Positions 24,340 through 35,570 of a DNA stretch of 64,000 bases are shown in pieces (position 1 is the first letter of the stretch; every line of letters starts with the position of its first letter). Position numbers and translations under genes: made by a program. The notes beneath the pieces are model-generated. The model did no database searches and had not been told where the DNA came from. It saw nothing but the letters and a program-made list of their open reading frames with translations. This stretch comes from Brachypodium distachyon (lineage: Eukaryota > Streptophyta > Magnoliopsida > Poales > Poaceae): contig NC_016131.3 in the NCBI RefSeq assembly GCF_000005505.3, positions 4,733,501 through 4,797,500 on the forward strand, given 5' to 3'.

Positions 24340-24990
24340 GGCTATACATAATCGTTCGATCCCCTCTTATATTTGTACGTGTGCTTTTATTTGACATCTC
24401 ATTCTTTTTAGCCTAGCCGCTGAGGGCACAAATTAGCCACCATTTCATAAGTCTAAATTTCTATCTTGGACTGAGTACCATACTTTCAGATAGTTGCCGT
24501 AGATCTTGAAGTGGCAAGTAGAAGCTGCGTGTGTTCGAATCATCGATCATGTACCTTGGGAATGTGCGGCATCCAGAAACAAATGGACGCAGGGTCCTTT
24601 GGCGTGACGATGAGGCAAGCTGACAAAATGCTCCTGCGAGCCAACGCCATCATGCCATTAGAGCCGAGGCTAGTAAGCACGACAAGCAAACGCAAGACTG
24701 CAGTCGTTTGGTCAGGCTCACGCAGTATATCTCCTGCTGCCCCGGGCATCTATTCTTCTCCTGTATGCTTACTAGGCACGAGAGTAACCTCCGCCGCTTG
24801 TTCGGGCAAATCGCCCACCGCCGCGCGCCTCGTAGATGTATTGATCGCGGAGGGAGAGGACCGGTTTTGAGGGCGCTTCCGCCATCGTTGAGAGGTGCCG
24901 CTCACGACTGAGGACGCCCCTTGCGCTTCGGAGGAGCCCGGAGGACGTCGTCGTTGGGCCCGGAGAGGCCAGGACCATTTTGTTAAATTT
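24340..24990 (+). ncRNA. Putative 21-PHAS locus, miR2118 site 24557-24578
   Basis: Site GGAATGTGCGGCATCCAGAA has about four mismatches. TATA-like CTTATATTTGTACG lies about 190 nt upstream. Downstream, the sequence AAGCTGACAAAATGCTCCTG and GTTTGGTCAGGCTCACGCAG is shared with the 27.8 kb locus. Open frames at 24511-24911 overlap the site but encode nothing recognisable. Expected cleavage 24568/24569. Confidence 0.65.
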
Positions 24991-24999
24991 TCCACATAA

Positions 25000-25225
25000 C
25001 ACGCATGTAGATCGTTGAAGATGAGATGAAGTAATTGCCCACGAGGTAAAACAGAAAAGGAAAGAAATGAAGAGTTACGTCGGTTGCTTTGCTGCACTCT
25101 AAAAAGAAGAACAAACAGAGTTAAGTCGGTTGATCGTCCCCTCTCATCGATGTAGCTCCTCCTCTTGTACGCGCTCTGGCTGGAGTCGGCTCTTCGAAGC
25201 AGACGGCTGGCTTGGAGTTTTCACG
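25000..25225. repeat. Duplicated block C (copy 1; empty site for MULE)
   Basis: GAGTTACGTCGGTTGCTTTG, GTTAAGTCGGTTGATCGTC and GGAGTCGGCTCTTCGAAGCA recur at 29070-29220. In this copy CCCACGAGGTAAAACAGAAAAGG is continuous; in the second copy the same point is split by an 829-bp element at 28223-29051. Confidence 0.85.
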
Positions 25226-25294
25226 GATATTTAGATGATTTCCATGGATTACATGTAACTAGAGTACAGTTTTAGAATGTTCGGATTTAACATA

Positions 25295-25408
25295 CTCCCT
25301 CCGTCACATATCAACTGACTCAAATTTATCTAAATATAAACGTATCTATATACTAAAATACGTCTAAATACATGTAATATTTCGGCACTTAATATGAGAC
25401 GGAGTGAG
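25295..25408. mobile_element. Stowaway-like MITE, 114 bp
   Basis: CTCCCTCCGTC...GACGGAGTGAG ends are flanked by TA at 25293-25294 and 25409-25410. The uninterrupted sequence AACATAGAAGAT at 18908 is the matching empty site. Confidence 0.9.
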
Positions 25409-25680
25409 TAGAAGATTTCATAGTCCAGGCTTGAAATTGGATGAAGCACAGTTCACATCTCCTTAGAATAGACTCTATTCTGTTCTTTTTGAGGGAAATA
25501 TAGTTTGGATTTGAGCTGATCGAAATTATTGTTGTAGGACCGCACGTTTGCTTTCTTCCGTGAGGAACAGTTGGAAAAGATTAATCTCAAGCAAATTTCT
25601 AGTGATATCTGTGGTTCTTTAACCAAAATTTGTATACACGAATATACTCATCATACAGACGCTTGAATTTTATAGTACAT

Positions 25681-25735
25681 ACTCCCTCCATCAGGAAATA
25701 AGTGACTTGTATTTGTGACTTATTTTGGCCGCCAA
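25681..25735. mobile_element. Truncated Stowaway-like MITE end
   Basis: One terminus, ACTCCCTCCATCAGGAAATAAG, is present, then unrelated sequence. The opposite end is missing. Confidence 0.45.
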
Positions 25736-25789
25736 CCCAGCATGTACGAGTCGTTCTCCTTCTATATACTACTAGCACAGCAAGCCTTC

Positions 25790-26290
25790 CTTTACTTCTC
25801 TACTCTACTACTTGCAAGGGTACATAATCGTGTTGATCTAGACTAGCTAATGGAGGGTAGGGATTACACAGTAACTATTTCATAAGTCTAATCTCAATCT
25901 CGGACGGACCTAGCCTAGCTAACGGCTGTAGATGTTGACATAGTAGAGGCTGCGTGTGTTAGGATTGTGTGTCTTGGGAATGCGCGGCATCGAGAAACAA
26001 ATGAGCGCAAAGTGTGTAGATGAGTCAACTTGGTCACTTTCCCAGCTTGGGCATGTCCTGTGAACCTGTCAGTTGGCTTCGAAGCCCAGGCTAAAGCCTG
26101 TCTTGGCTTAGTTTGGCCAAGTCGACGACTCCTTCGCCTTCCTCCGGTTCTCTGTCTCGGACACCTTTCTGGCTTTTTCTTTCTTGTTCTTCACCACTTG
26201 CCAGAACACTGAATCTGAACTCCTGTGTGATTGTCCTAGAGAGAGTGAATTGAGGTGTGTTAACAGGCCAGCGTTGACTAAAACAGCTGA
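25790..26290 (+). ncRNA. Putative 21-PHAS locus, miR2118 site 25975-25996
   Basis: Site GGAATGCGCGGCATCGAGAA with about three mismatches. The flanks match the 19.6 and 36.9 kb loci on both sides (GTGTTAGGATTGTGTGTCTT upstream, TCAGTTGGCTTCGAAGCCCA downstream). Noncoding. Expected cleavage 25986/25987. Confidence 0.65.
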
Positions 26291-26526
26291 GATACAGCAA
26301 ATGAAAACTATCCCTTGATGATGTGCTCACGATTTAATAACTGATATTTCTTTTCTCTATGACTCTATCAATACTGATACTCAAGTCCCTTCATCAAGCT
26401 TTACATGGATCATGGATTGGCTATGGTTTCGAGGTTACCGACAGTGCAGCTAGGTCAGATGATCATAATTTGTTGTCAGTGAAGCTTCACAATTGAGCGG
26501 ACAAATCAATTGTTCCGTTGGACATA

Positions 26527-26727
26527 CTTCCTCCGTTCCAAAACACAACTCATATAGATTTGTGCACTTGGACAAAAACAGCTCTCGTTTCGATCACTCA
26601 TATTTGATTAATAGTAAATGGATGTGAGTAGTTATTGGCCGGGTGCGGGTACCAAATGAAAAATGAGGTGTGTTGTAGAACAAATGAAAAAAAAATCTAT
26701 ATGAGTTGTGTTTTGGAACGGAGGGAG
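26527..26727. mobile_element. Stowaway-like MITE with long inverted repeats, 201 bp
   Basis: CTTCCTCCGTTCCAAAACAC at the left and its complement GTGTTTTGGAACGGAGGGAG at the right, continuing into the ATATAGATT stems. TA flanks at 26525-26526 and 26728-26729. The block at 21905 (TACATACATCAAC) is the empty site. Confidence 0.9.
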
Positions 26728-27349
26728 TACAACAACATGGGAGTATTAGATTAATTTTTGATGTTGATGGCATTTCACAGTTTTACCAGGACTTCTCCTG
26801 TCTTTCTTCTAGTGTACCTTGAGACGATTGGCCCATCCTCTGTAGCCACAAGTTGATTAATCCTGATGATCTGTATATAAATCAACTTAAATTCTTAGCT
26901 AGAACAGGTATGATTGACAATACAGAGGATTCACTTCACTATATAAATCATTTTATCTCCGATTTTCTAGATGACAGAAAGTGGACGAAGCAACTAATTC
27001 TACATTTGGTGATACACTCTCACAAAACTTATTCATGGGAATCAAAGAGGTTTGCAAGACACGAAAAACCAAAATTAGTATACACGAATGTGGTCAACTT
27101 TTCCATTTGTATTCTTTTGGGAGTTACACAAAGTCTAGTATAACCTTTTCTATGTATCACCCATGCTAGAAAGTTGGAGTAATTATAGAACCAACCATAC
27201 ACGATACACTAACTTATTTTTCCCAGCTAAAAAAAAACTTATGTTTCCTACCAACTCGTATTTACGAGTCGTTTTCCTTCTATTACTAGCTACTTTGCAG
27301 TGCCTTCCTTCTCCACTCTCCTTGCGACTATAAATAATCGAGATATCCG

Positions 27350-27740
27350 ATAAATAATCGTGTGATCCCCTCTTATATGTGTATGTGCATGCTCTCACTT
27401 GGCCTCCTATCATTCTTTTTAGCCTAGCCGATGAGGGGCACGAATTAGCCACTATTTCATAAATCTAAATTTCTGTAGTATCTTGGAGTGACTAGCATAC
27501 TTTCAGATTATCACTGTAGATGTTGAAGTGGTACATAGAAGCTGCGTGTGTTAGAATCGTCAATTAGTGTACCTTGGGAATGTGCGGCATCCAGAAACAA
27601 ATCGACACAGGGTTTCCCGGCGAGCCGACGAGCCAAGCTGACAAAATGCTCCCGCGAGCCGTTGGTCGCACGCCACCCGAGCCAAGGCCAGTAAGCACGG
27701 CAAGCAAACGCAAGACTGCATATTTTGGACTGACTAGCAT
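27350..27740 (+). ncRNA. Putative 21-PHAS locus, miR2118 site 27575-27596
   Basis: Site GGAATGTGCGGCATCCAGAA with about four mismatches. TATA-like CTTATATGTGTATG lies about 200 nt upstream. After the site the sequence runs GAGCCAAGGCCAGTAAGCAC, like its tandem partner. It is cut off near 27720 by a second copy of its own leader, so the two target sites are 241 nt apart. Expected cleavage 27586/27587. Confidence 0.65.
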
Positions 27741-28180
27741 ATTTTCAGATAGTTGCCGTAGATATCTAAGTGGTACGTAGAAGCTGCGGGTGTTCGAATC
27801 ATCAATCGTGTACCTTGGGAATGTGCGGCATCCAGAAACAAATGGACGCAGTGTCCTCCGGCGTGATGTTGAGGCAAGCTGACAAAATGCTCCTGCGAGC
27901 CAACGCCATCACGCCATTAGAGCCAAGGCCAGCAAGCACGACAAGCCAACGCAATACAACAGGAGTCGTTTGGTCAGGGTCACACAGTATATCTGCTGTT
28001 GCCCCGACCGTCTATTCTTCTCCTGTACGCTTACCAGGCAGTGGAGTAACCACGGCTGCTTGCCCCTTGTGCGCCGGAGCCCGGAGGGCGCCGTTGTTGG
28101 GCCTGAAGGGACGTACTTGAAAGCCAGGACCATTTTGTTAGAAAAATATTCTTTTTACACATCACTCGTATGTAGATCCT
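27740..28180 (+). ncRNA. Putative 21-PHAS locus, miR2118 site 27816-27837
   Basis: A partial tandem copy of the preceding locus, starting inside the leader (TGACTAGCATATTTTCAGAT). Same site variant with about four mismatches. The body is closest to the 24.6 kb locus. It may lie on the same transcript as the 27575 site, since no separate TATA region was duplicated. Expected cleavage 27827/27828. Confidence 0.65.
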
Positions 28181-28222
28181 TCAAGAACCGATGAAGTAAT
28201 ACCCACGAGGAAAAATAGAAAT

Positions 28223-29051
28223 GGGTTTTTTACGGTATCGTGGTACTCCAAAAGCTTACTTAGAAGTACCAAGTTGATATGGAAAGGGTAACTTAGTCAT
28301 TTTGTAAAAAATAATTTGGTCTTATTCACTGTTCTCCTATCGTCCTGATCAGTTCGCGGCCACCAGCCCGATCTCCATCGCACAGGAGCGCTGCTCCGGC
28401 TATATCTGCTTGCTGGTGCTAGCTCCAGCAGTCCAGCTTGTTGCTGAGCGTGGAGGACCCCTTGCACTCCACCTCCTCCATGCTAGTTTTTGTTTTCAAA
28501 TTGCTGTGCAAGCGCAGGCGGTCGTGCGTGGACTTGCGGTCTTGCCGGTGGCAGCAGTGGCAAGGACAGAGGCATGGCGTGTCCTCCATTTATCCCCGTC
28601 CGTCATGCTGTTTATCTCGTCTGGATTGGATTTGTCACGGTTCATCTTGTGCGCTCAGCCGCTGTTTGCATGCCTGCTCTGTCGTGCGCTACGTGCTCCG
28701 CTCCTCCTGGGGCCGCCCAATCGATCGGCACGGTGGGCTCGTTCCTCCGCCGGCATGGCCGTCAGGCCGTGGCTTTTCGTCTTTTCAGACAATGACGGCT
28801 GGGTTAGGTCACATGAAGAAGTTTTTTTAGTGAACCCTTAAAATAATGATTAATTGCAAACCAAATTTTGGTTGAGCACGGGAAAGACCAAACTATTCTC
28901 GCACAATTACAATTTTGCCCTCAACTCATGGTACTCCGGTTGTTTTAGACTCGGTACTCCATGGGACTAAAAAAAGAGTACCAAATACTACTAGCCACTA
29001 GATCAGACAAATAAACGGTCCATATTAAATTCGGGTACCGTAAAAGAGCTC
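28223..29051. mobile_element. Mutator-like element carrying internal sequence (Pack-MULE candidate)
   Basis: Terminal inverted repeats share CTTTTACGGTACC / TTTTTTACGGTATC. A 9-bp target duplication with one mismatch flanks it: AATAGAAAT (28214-28222) and AATAGAAAA (29052-29060). Block C at 25040 is the uninterrupted site. The interior 28370-28800 is much more GC-rich than its surroundings and open in several frames (28410-28841), without transposase. This fits a nonautonomous MULE with captured sequence. The source gene is not recognised and no function is claimed. Confidence 0.7.
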
Positions 29052-30220
29052 AATAGAAAAGGAAATGAAAAGTTACGTCGGTTGCTTGCTCCCTCTAAAA
29101 GAAAAGGAAGAAAAAACAGAGTTAAGTCGGTTGATCGTCTCCCCTCTGATCGATTTGCCTCCTTCTCTTCTTGCACGCGCCCTGGCGAGGAGTCGGCTCT
29201 TCGAAGCGGACGGCTGGCTAGGAGGAGCGCTGCGATTTCGCGTTTCTGCCCCCAGTGCCCGTTCCAAACATCGCCGGGACAAATTAACCAACGGCCGGGC
29301 TGCGCCGCCGGTGAGTTTCAATTGCCTTCCTACTTCAGTCCGTCGCCGGCCGGATGCTTTTCTCGTTTCGACTGAAATCAAATCACTCCAAGGTTTTCTC
29401 TAGTCCCTGTGCGTGAACTTCACCTTGCGTAATTAATGCATCGCAAATTTAGTCTGAAGTAATCGGGCAATAATCAAGAACTTGCAAATTTCGCTTCCTT
29501 AATTTGGTAACTAATTCAGAGGAACACGAAAAGGTCAGTAGAACGATCTGTATCCAGTGAATAATACTGCACGTTTTAACTCTTGCCCTCTTGACCCAGT
29601 GGTTGGGTAGAGACATGTCCGCTGACACGGTGGGTCGTAGTCCCTCTCCCTTGGCGCCGACTTCATTAGTTGGGATCAACTGGTTAATTAGCAAAACCTT
29701 CCTTGCTGAACGGAACATAGAAGTCAAGAGATCTCTACTACCTTAAGCTTATCAATTTGGCATTCTCAGAGGATTAACTAGGAAATTCCAAACGAAACCG
29801 CAATTAATTACCCCTGTGAGATCTAGTCTGCTCAAGTGTAGTTTTGTGCCTGCAAGAAAGTCCCTTTAACTCTACCTTGCCGGCTAAGAAACCCGAACGC
29901 TATTTATCAGGAATGCCTCTCGTTGCGCTGTTGGAGAGAGGCGAATCTGGTTAGGTTGCAACCTAATTGGATCTCTATACATAGTTGGATTTTAAGTCTC
30001 ATGAGTAATTGGGGAATAATCAAGAACTTGCAATTTTCGCCTCCTTAATTTGGTAATTATAACTCAGAGTGACATGAAAATGTGAGTAGAACGATCTGTA
30101 TCCAGTGAATAATACGTTTTAATTAATTCTTGCCCTCTTGATCCGTCTTAGCACGCAATATATTAATCTGCAAGTTTTGATTCCAACCCTGCAGGTCCCT
30201 TCTTTCCGGTGATAAATTTA
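29052..30220. other. Block C copy 2, spacer and probable GEX1 5' region
   Basis: 29070-29220 repeats 25060-25220. From 29450 to 30150 an imperfect direct repeat is present: AATCGGGCAATAATCAAGAACTTGCAAATTTCGC (29461) versus AATTGGGGAATAATCAAGAACTTGCAATTTTCGC (30007), followed in both by GAACGATCTGTATCCAGTGAATAATAC. CCTGCAGGTCC at 30188 could be a 5'UTR splice acceptor of GEX1. No other gene seen. Confidence 0.5.
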
Positions 30221-30222
30221 CC

Positions 30223-32678
30223 ATGAGAAGACGAAGCGCGTCGCTTGTGATCCTGTTGATTCTAGCCTGCCTACAACATAGCAGCGGCCTCTCATGGAAC
30301 ATCTTCTGTCTTCCCCGCCGTCGCCGACAACCCCAACGACGACGGAGCTCGACGATCCGGTGGCCGAATTCTCCATGAACAACGACAATAACAACAACCC
30401 TCGAGGGTTGAAGCTGCTAGAGAACGCGCAGAACAAGTTAGCCGGCCCCAAGAACTGCTGGCAGGAGGCCTACGGGAAGCTCTTCGCCAGCTGCAGCAAG
30501 ATCATGGCGGACAAGGAGCTTCAGTCGCGCCTGGCGTGGCACCTCAGCAGCTGCTTCCAGGAGGACTCCGGCAGGCAGCCATTCCCCTCCTGCAGCCAGG
30601 CGTCCAAGACGACGCTCTGCCTCAAACGGCTCGGCGATTCGGAGCACAAGGTGTTCCTCGAGTTCTTCCTCGAGACAAACACCCTCTGCCACCAGCTGCA
30701 GGCAGAGGCGTTCAAGCACAATACAGAGAGGCTCGTCAATGGCCTTTCTAGGTCCTCTAGATCTTCCATGGAAATGCTGGAGGTGATCGGGGAGAGGTCA
30801 GAGAAGATCATCAGCGAGTCCGGGAAAGTGCAGGACACGCTCAACAATGTCAAGAAGCAGGCGGACCGCCTCGCCGAGACGTCGAAAAACGTGCAGGTCC
30901 TGGTAGACGACGTGTTGGGTCACTCTAGGGCGATATTTGATCAGTCCAGGGAGATCCTGGCCTCACAGGCAGAGCTCAAGGGAGGGCAGGCCGAGATGAG
31001 GGAGAAGATCGATGCCGGCATGGAGCGCATCCAGGAGTCGTATGAGAAGCTCTGGAATGGGATGGATAAGCTGAAAGAGGAGACTGTGGATATTCAGAGG
31101 GAGATAAGGAATGTTGGTGATTCCCTGTCTTCCAAGATGGAGGATTTGCAGGGCACTGCGGATAAGATTGGGAGCGTGGCGGGCAAATCATTGGAGAATC
31201 AGATGCAGCTTTTGGAGGAACAGAGTAAGGCCATGGCAGGGCTGAATAGCCTCTATAGCTTTCAGTCAAAGGCTCTTGAGGAAAGCAGGTATGTATTTCT
31301 TATCTATCAACCACTTTGCAAAATATTGCAGTAGCAGTTAGTTAGGAATTGACTGAAAATATGCTGATATATATTTGTCTGAGCAATTTGCAGAGAAACC
31401 ATGCAGAAACTTGCACAGTTTGGCCAACGCCAGCAAGAGGAGTTGCTATCCAAGCAAGAACAAATCCGGCAAGCTCATGACCATCTCATCGAAAATTCAC
31501 ACTCCATACTGGATGCTCAGGTTAATGTTTTCTCATATATAATTACTCCTGTCAATTAGTGATAAGAGATTTCACTCACTCTTGTATGCTAACTGGATAT
31601 TTTACCCTGCTGCAGGAAGAGTTCAGAGCGAAGCAGGCCAACATTTTCGCTGCACTGGACAAGCTTTATATCCTCCACAACGCCATTCTTGCCGAGTCCC
31701 GCTTCATCAAGGCCTTCTTCTATTGTTGCATAGTGCTCCTCATCTACATGCTCACGTGCGCGAAACAAACGTTCAGAATCAGGGGCCAACTTTACTTTGG
31801 TAAGAATTCAGGTTGATCTGAAGTCTTATTTTTAGATGATATGGACCCCTCTCCGGCTCTATTTTATTTTGTTTTATTAAATGAAACCAAAACAACCAGT
31901 ATCCTCAATGCAAACTGTCAGAAAAAAAACTGTAGGAATAATACAGAAGACTACTACCAGCGCGCCCTACCAACCTAAACTACAGAGCCTACCGACAACA
32001 GCCAGAAAGACTACAGTAGCAGCACCAAAAGCTACTGCAACAGCAAAACTAGAACACTAAAATGATTGAGTCTGTACTTCTAACTGCATCTCAATAAAAT
32101 GTTACATCCTGTTCCATTGCTAATGTTTAATTTGGCAGGTCTGTGCATCACGCTTCTGCTGGAAATGGGTCTGATCAGGATCGGATCCGGTTCGACAATC
32201 AATTCTGGGTCTTGTCCAAGGTGTTCTTGGTCAGATCAATATTCCTCGCTGCTGCCACAATCCAGACATTGCATTCCATTTTCACATTCAGGTGGGTATA
32301 TACGAAACGAGGATGAACTTCCTGATAATACTACATCTAAATTCTCATGGCAATTAATTAACTAATCTGTTTTTGACCGAAAAATTAACTAATCTGTTGA
32401 TTATGTTTTTCAGAGATTACGAGTTGCTGAACCATCGGCTACTCCAGACACTGATCGAGAAAGTGCGAACACTAGAGGAAAACAAGGGTGAGAGGATGCT
32501 CTCGTACAGCAGGAGCGAAGAGAGCCTGAGGAATTACCCTTGGGTGTTTGACGAGTTGACGGATGAAGCGGACAGCAAAGGGGATCCGAACTACGTCTTG
32601 CCTGCAGAGGTCGTCGGTGAGAACTTTATCACCACGGTTAGCCGGAGGTACGATCTCCGGCCTCGGAGCAGGCAGTGA
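30223..32678 (+). CDS. GEX1: GEX1-like nuclear fusion protein, five exons, two apparent frameshifts
   Basis: GEX1 is a nuclear-envelope/ER membrane protein of gametes needed for nuclear fusion; its family includes yeast KAR5 and Brambleberry. Exons: 30223-31288, 31394-31520, 31616-31799, 32139-32291, 32414-32678, all with GT-AG introns. Visible in order: signal peptide (MRRRSASLVILLILACLQHS), Cys-rich domain (NCWQEAYGKLFASCSKI, LAWHLSSCFQEDSGR), long coiled coil (residues ~160-350), membrane segment in exon 3 (FFYCCIVLLIYMLTC), further hydrophobic segments in exon 4, and a basic C-terminus. Two breaks: the signal peptide is one frame away from the Cys-rich domain, the change falling near 30297-30312; and in exon 4 the frame changes near 32183-32191, after which the membrane segment and exon 5 read well. 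A shorter ORF starting at 30294 would avoid the first break but lose the signal peptide. Otherwise well conserved, so either a recent pseudogene or base errors. Confidence 0.88.
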
Positions 32679-33560
32679 TCGGTGAACGGCTTTTGATCCC
32701 CTCGTCGGAAGGCTGGTGGGTGTTTTGTATGCTGTGATCTATACGTACGATTATTTGGTTTTGCCCCCTATTGAGATTAGGGATTTGTATTGATTCACTC
32801 GATGTTGACAAAATTTACACCATATTGAACTTGCTTTCTCTGAAATTACCTTTACTAGAACATGCAACTGATTGCATTCTTAGCAGGAACTAATGTGATT
32901 TTTTTGTGAGAGTTTAGCAAGGCCTTAAACATATATGACAAACTATGACAATTAATAGCTGAACTAAGCATTTTATATATGCCACTGCTAATCTCGTGTA
33001 TTCGAAAAATGCCACTGGAATTCTAATCATTCGAAAAATGCCTAGGCAAAACTTGGAACTGCAGTGGCATTTTTCGAAGAATCTATAAGGTCTACTGATA
33101 TCTACTTCATATTAACCTCTCTCTCTCTCTCTCAATTCAATTTCTTCCTGCCACGAATATCCCACGTGGCTCTATCTACCAATACATAAGGGGCAACGTA
33201 TCCAGTGAAAACCACTATAATATTTTTAATTTTTTTCTTTTGTTAGGGAAGTGATATGTTATATATGTGTAAAATTTGAAGTCCGAACTCAACTGCATTT
33301 AACAGAAGGAATAATAATAATTCAGCATGGATAGTACTTCTTCACTAGTATATGGGACTATTCATTTGTGTATTTCTCTTTTTAATTCTTTCCAAGTGCA
33401 ATTGAATTTTAACTTGAATTTTGCACGGTTGTAGAACATCATGCCTCCAACATATTCTATTTTGTAGATCTTTTTGAAATTTCTAAAGATGATTTCTATG
33501 AAATTTGATCAGTCCGTACCGTGAAGGTGATTTTTGCCTGATATTTCCCTATATAAAGAA
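32679..33560. other. GEX1 3' region and spacer with small foldback
   Basis: Between 32975 and 33095, ATTCGAAAAATGCC occurs twice and GGCATTTTTCGAA once in inverse, with TGCCACTG/CAGTGGCA pairs, which suggests a small foldback element. A (CT)n run lies at 33117-33133. No gene seen. Confidence 0.45.
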
Positions 33561-33569
33561 AGCTATCTA

Positions 33570-34100
33570 CATTCAACTTTCCCTCTCGCTAAGGTGCTTC
33601 CCTCATCTACTCATGCCCACTTTGCTTAGTTCTTATGTTTTCCATGTTTGTTATTTCCGTTGAAATTCCTGGCGTGGTGATATTGGTACAATGATGAAGT
33701 ACCCCATATTCACCACTTGAGAATGAGGGGCATCAAGAAACCTTGTTTGGCAGGAATTGCTAGCTGGACAACCCAGAAATTTTGACCTGGCTTACTAAGG
33801 ACCCTTGAGGCAAGTAAACAAAACAAAGACCTTAATTTGTCCACACAAAATATGACATAGAAAATTTGCTATTTCAGTATATACTCCAGTTAATGATTTT
33901 CTATTTTTTAGAATAACAGTTGCCTATCCTGTTCTGTTGTGATCTGCAGGTAGTGTTTTTTCTTTAGAAACAGATCTGCAGGTGTTAAAGCGTGAATTGT
34001 TTCTAGTATATTTGGTTTGCTTTGTATACAAGGTGGGTTATTGTCTCGAAGCTCTAATTGAAAGGACCGACCGACGAGGGTTTGAATGAATTGTCACTCC
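33570..34100 (+). ncRNA. Possible PHAS locus, miR2118 site 33718-33739
   Basis: The site GAATGAGGGGCATCAAGAA has about five mismatches. A clean TATA box (CCTATATAAAG, about 33550) lies about 166 nt upstream. The leader AAGGTGCTTCCCTCATCTAC is related to that of the 38.2 kb locus (GAGGTGCTTCTCTCGTCTAT). Flanks differ from the 19-28 kb family. Noncoding. Expected cleavage 33729/33730. Confidence 0.5.
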
Positions 34101-34689
34101 GGCAGTTCATTTAAAATATATTGTGAACCAAACACCAGGAGTCGAACCACATATTTGACGTTCGGTCTATCTCAATTAGATCAAATATTCCTTCAATGTG
34201 TTCACATATAGTGAGGTGTCAACGGTGACTTTGTGTGGTGCATGTGAGTGTGTTCATGTTTCTAAACAAACAGCTAATTCGAAAAAATTAATTGGGAATT
34301 CATAATATTGATTCTCCAAAGAGTAGACATGTAGTCCAAATTTCCTGGTGGAATCTATCAAGTTAAATTCACTCTGCCTTTTCGTTCTTGAAGTCAAGTG
34401 GACCAACACAATGTTGCCAGCAGCCTGCTGCATGAGCAGATGTGCTAGTTCATTCATTCATACTAGCTAGTAGTTAGAATAAAAAGGAAAACAAATCATG
34501 TAACAAAGAGTGTGCTGCAATTGAGAGCTGAAAATTTCATAAGAAAGCATGACCATATCTATCTTGACATCTTGTTTACAAATAAGAGAAGAAAAATGTG
34601 GTCATATTTGCCCATGATAAAAAAAATGTTCTAGGTTTAGATGATTTTTCACAGATTACAATCATGTAGCATGTCATGTGTGTATTCAT

Positions 34690-35040
34690 TTTCCCCATTT
34701 TTTTTGGAAGCGCAAACATATAAAACTGCTACTCAAAACTGTGCTAGAGTTCAGGTTAAACGGTTTAGAATGTTCATATTTAATAGTCCAGGCTTGAAAT
34801 AGGATCAAGCACAAATCACATTTTTGAATAGACCATATTCTGTTCTTTTGAGGGTAGTGTTGTTTTGCCTCGATCGGATCAAAATTATTGTTGCACGACC
34901 GCATATTTGCTTCTTGCGTGAGAAGCAGTTAGTAAAGCCAATTGCATCTTGAGCAAATTACTTCTGAGTATCTGTAGTTCTTGCCACTAATTGAACTAAA
35001 ATTTGTAAAAATTTGTGTAGACGGGTATACTCATCCTTTC
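34690..35040. repeat. Duplicated spacer block A (copy 4)
   Basis: TTTTTTGGAAGCGCAAACAT through GTCCAGGCTTGAAATAGGATCAAGCAC and TTATTGTTGCACGACCGCA resembles 18.83-19.14 kb. Confidence 0.75.
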
Positions 35041-35269
35041 CGTTTTTATTCTCTCGGGAGTTACACAAGGTCTAGACGTGTGGATTAATAAGTACTCCGT
35101 ATAACATTTTCTCTCTACCACGCACCAACGTATTAGTGTATGCTATAAAGTTTAGAATTATACACCTAACTTATTTTCCCAACCAACTTGTATGTACGAG
35201 TCGTTCTCCTTCTATATACTACAGGTGCATGTCCTCATTTAGCTAGCACAACAAGCCTTTCCATCTCTA

Positions 35270-35570
35270 CTCATTGCAAATATACATAATAGTGTGATCC
35301 CTCTCATTTGGCTCTCATCCTTTTTAGCCTAGTCGACGGATTGTACGAATTAGGCACTAAATATTTCATAAGTCTAATTTCTATCTTCTTTTTTTTGACG
35401 GGGAAAGTCTAATTCTATCTTCACTAGCATAGCTTGAGACAATTGCTATAGATATAGAAGTAGTAAAAGCTGTGAGTGTTAGAATTGTGTGTCTTAGGAG
35501 TTAGGAATGTGCGGCATCGAGAAACAAATATGCGCAATGTGGATTTGACATGGGTCAACTTGTAAGCGCC
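35270..35570 (+). ncRNA. Putative 21-PHAS locus interrupted downstream, site 35502-35523
   Basis: Site GGAATGTGCGGCATCGAGAA preceded by TA gives about two mismatches to the complement of a miR2118 member, among the best in the window. The leader matches the 20.9 kb locus. Similarity to sister loci stops near 35570, about 45 nt past the site, where an unrelated insert (35571-36010) begins. Expected cleavage 35513/35514. Confidence 0.65.

Noticed and set aside
28410..28841. Host gene within the MULE
   Set aside because: Overlapping frames in three registers with no domain. Treated as internal element sequence.
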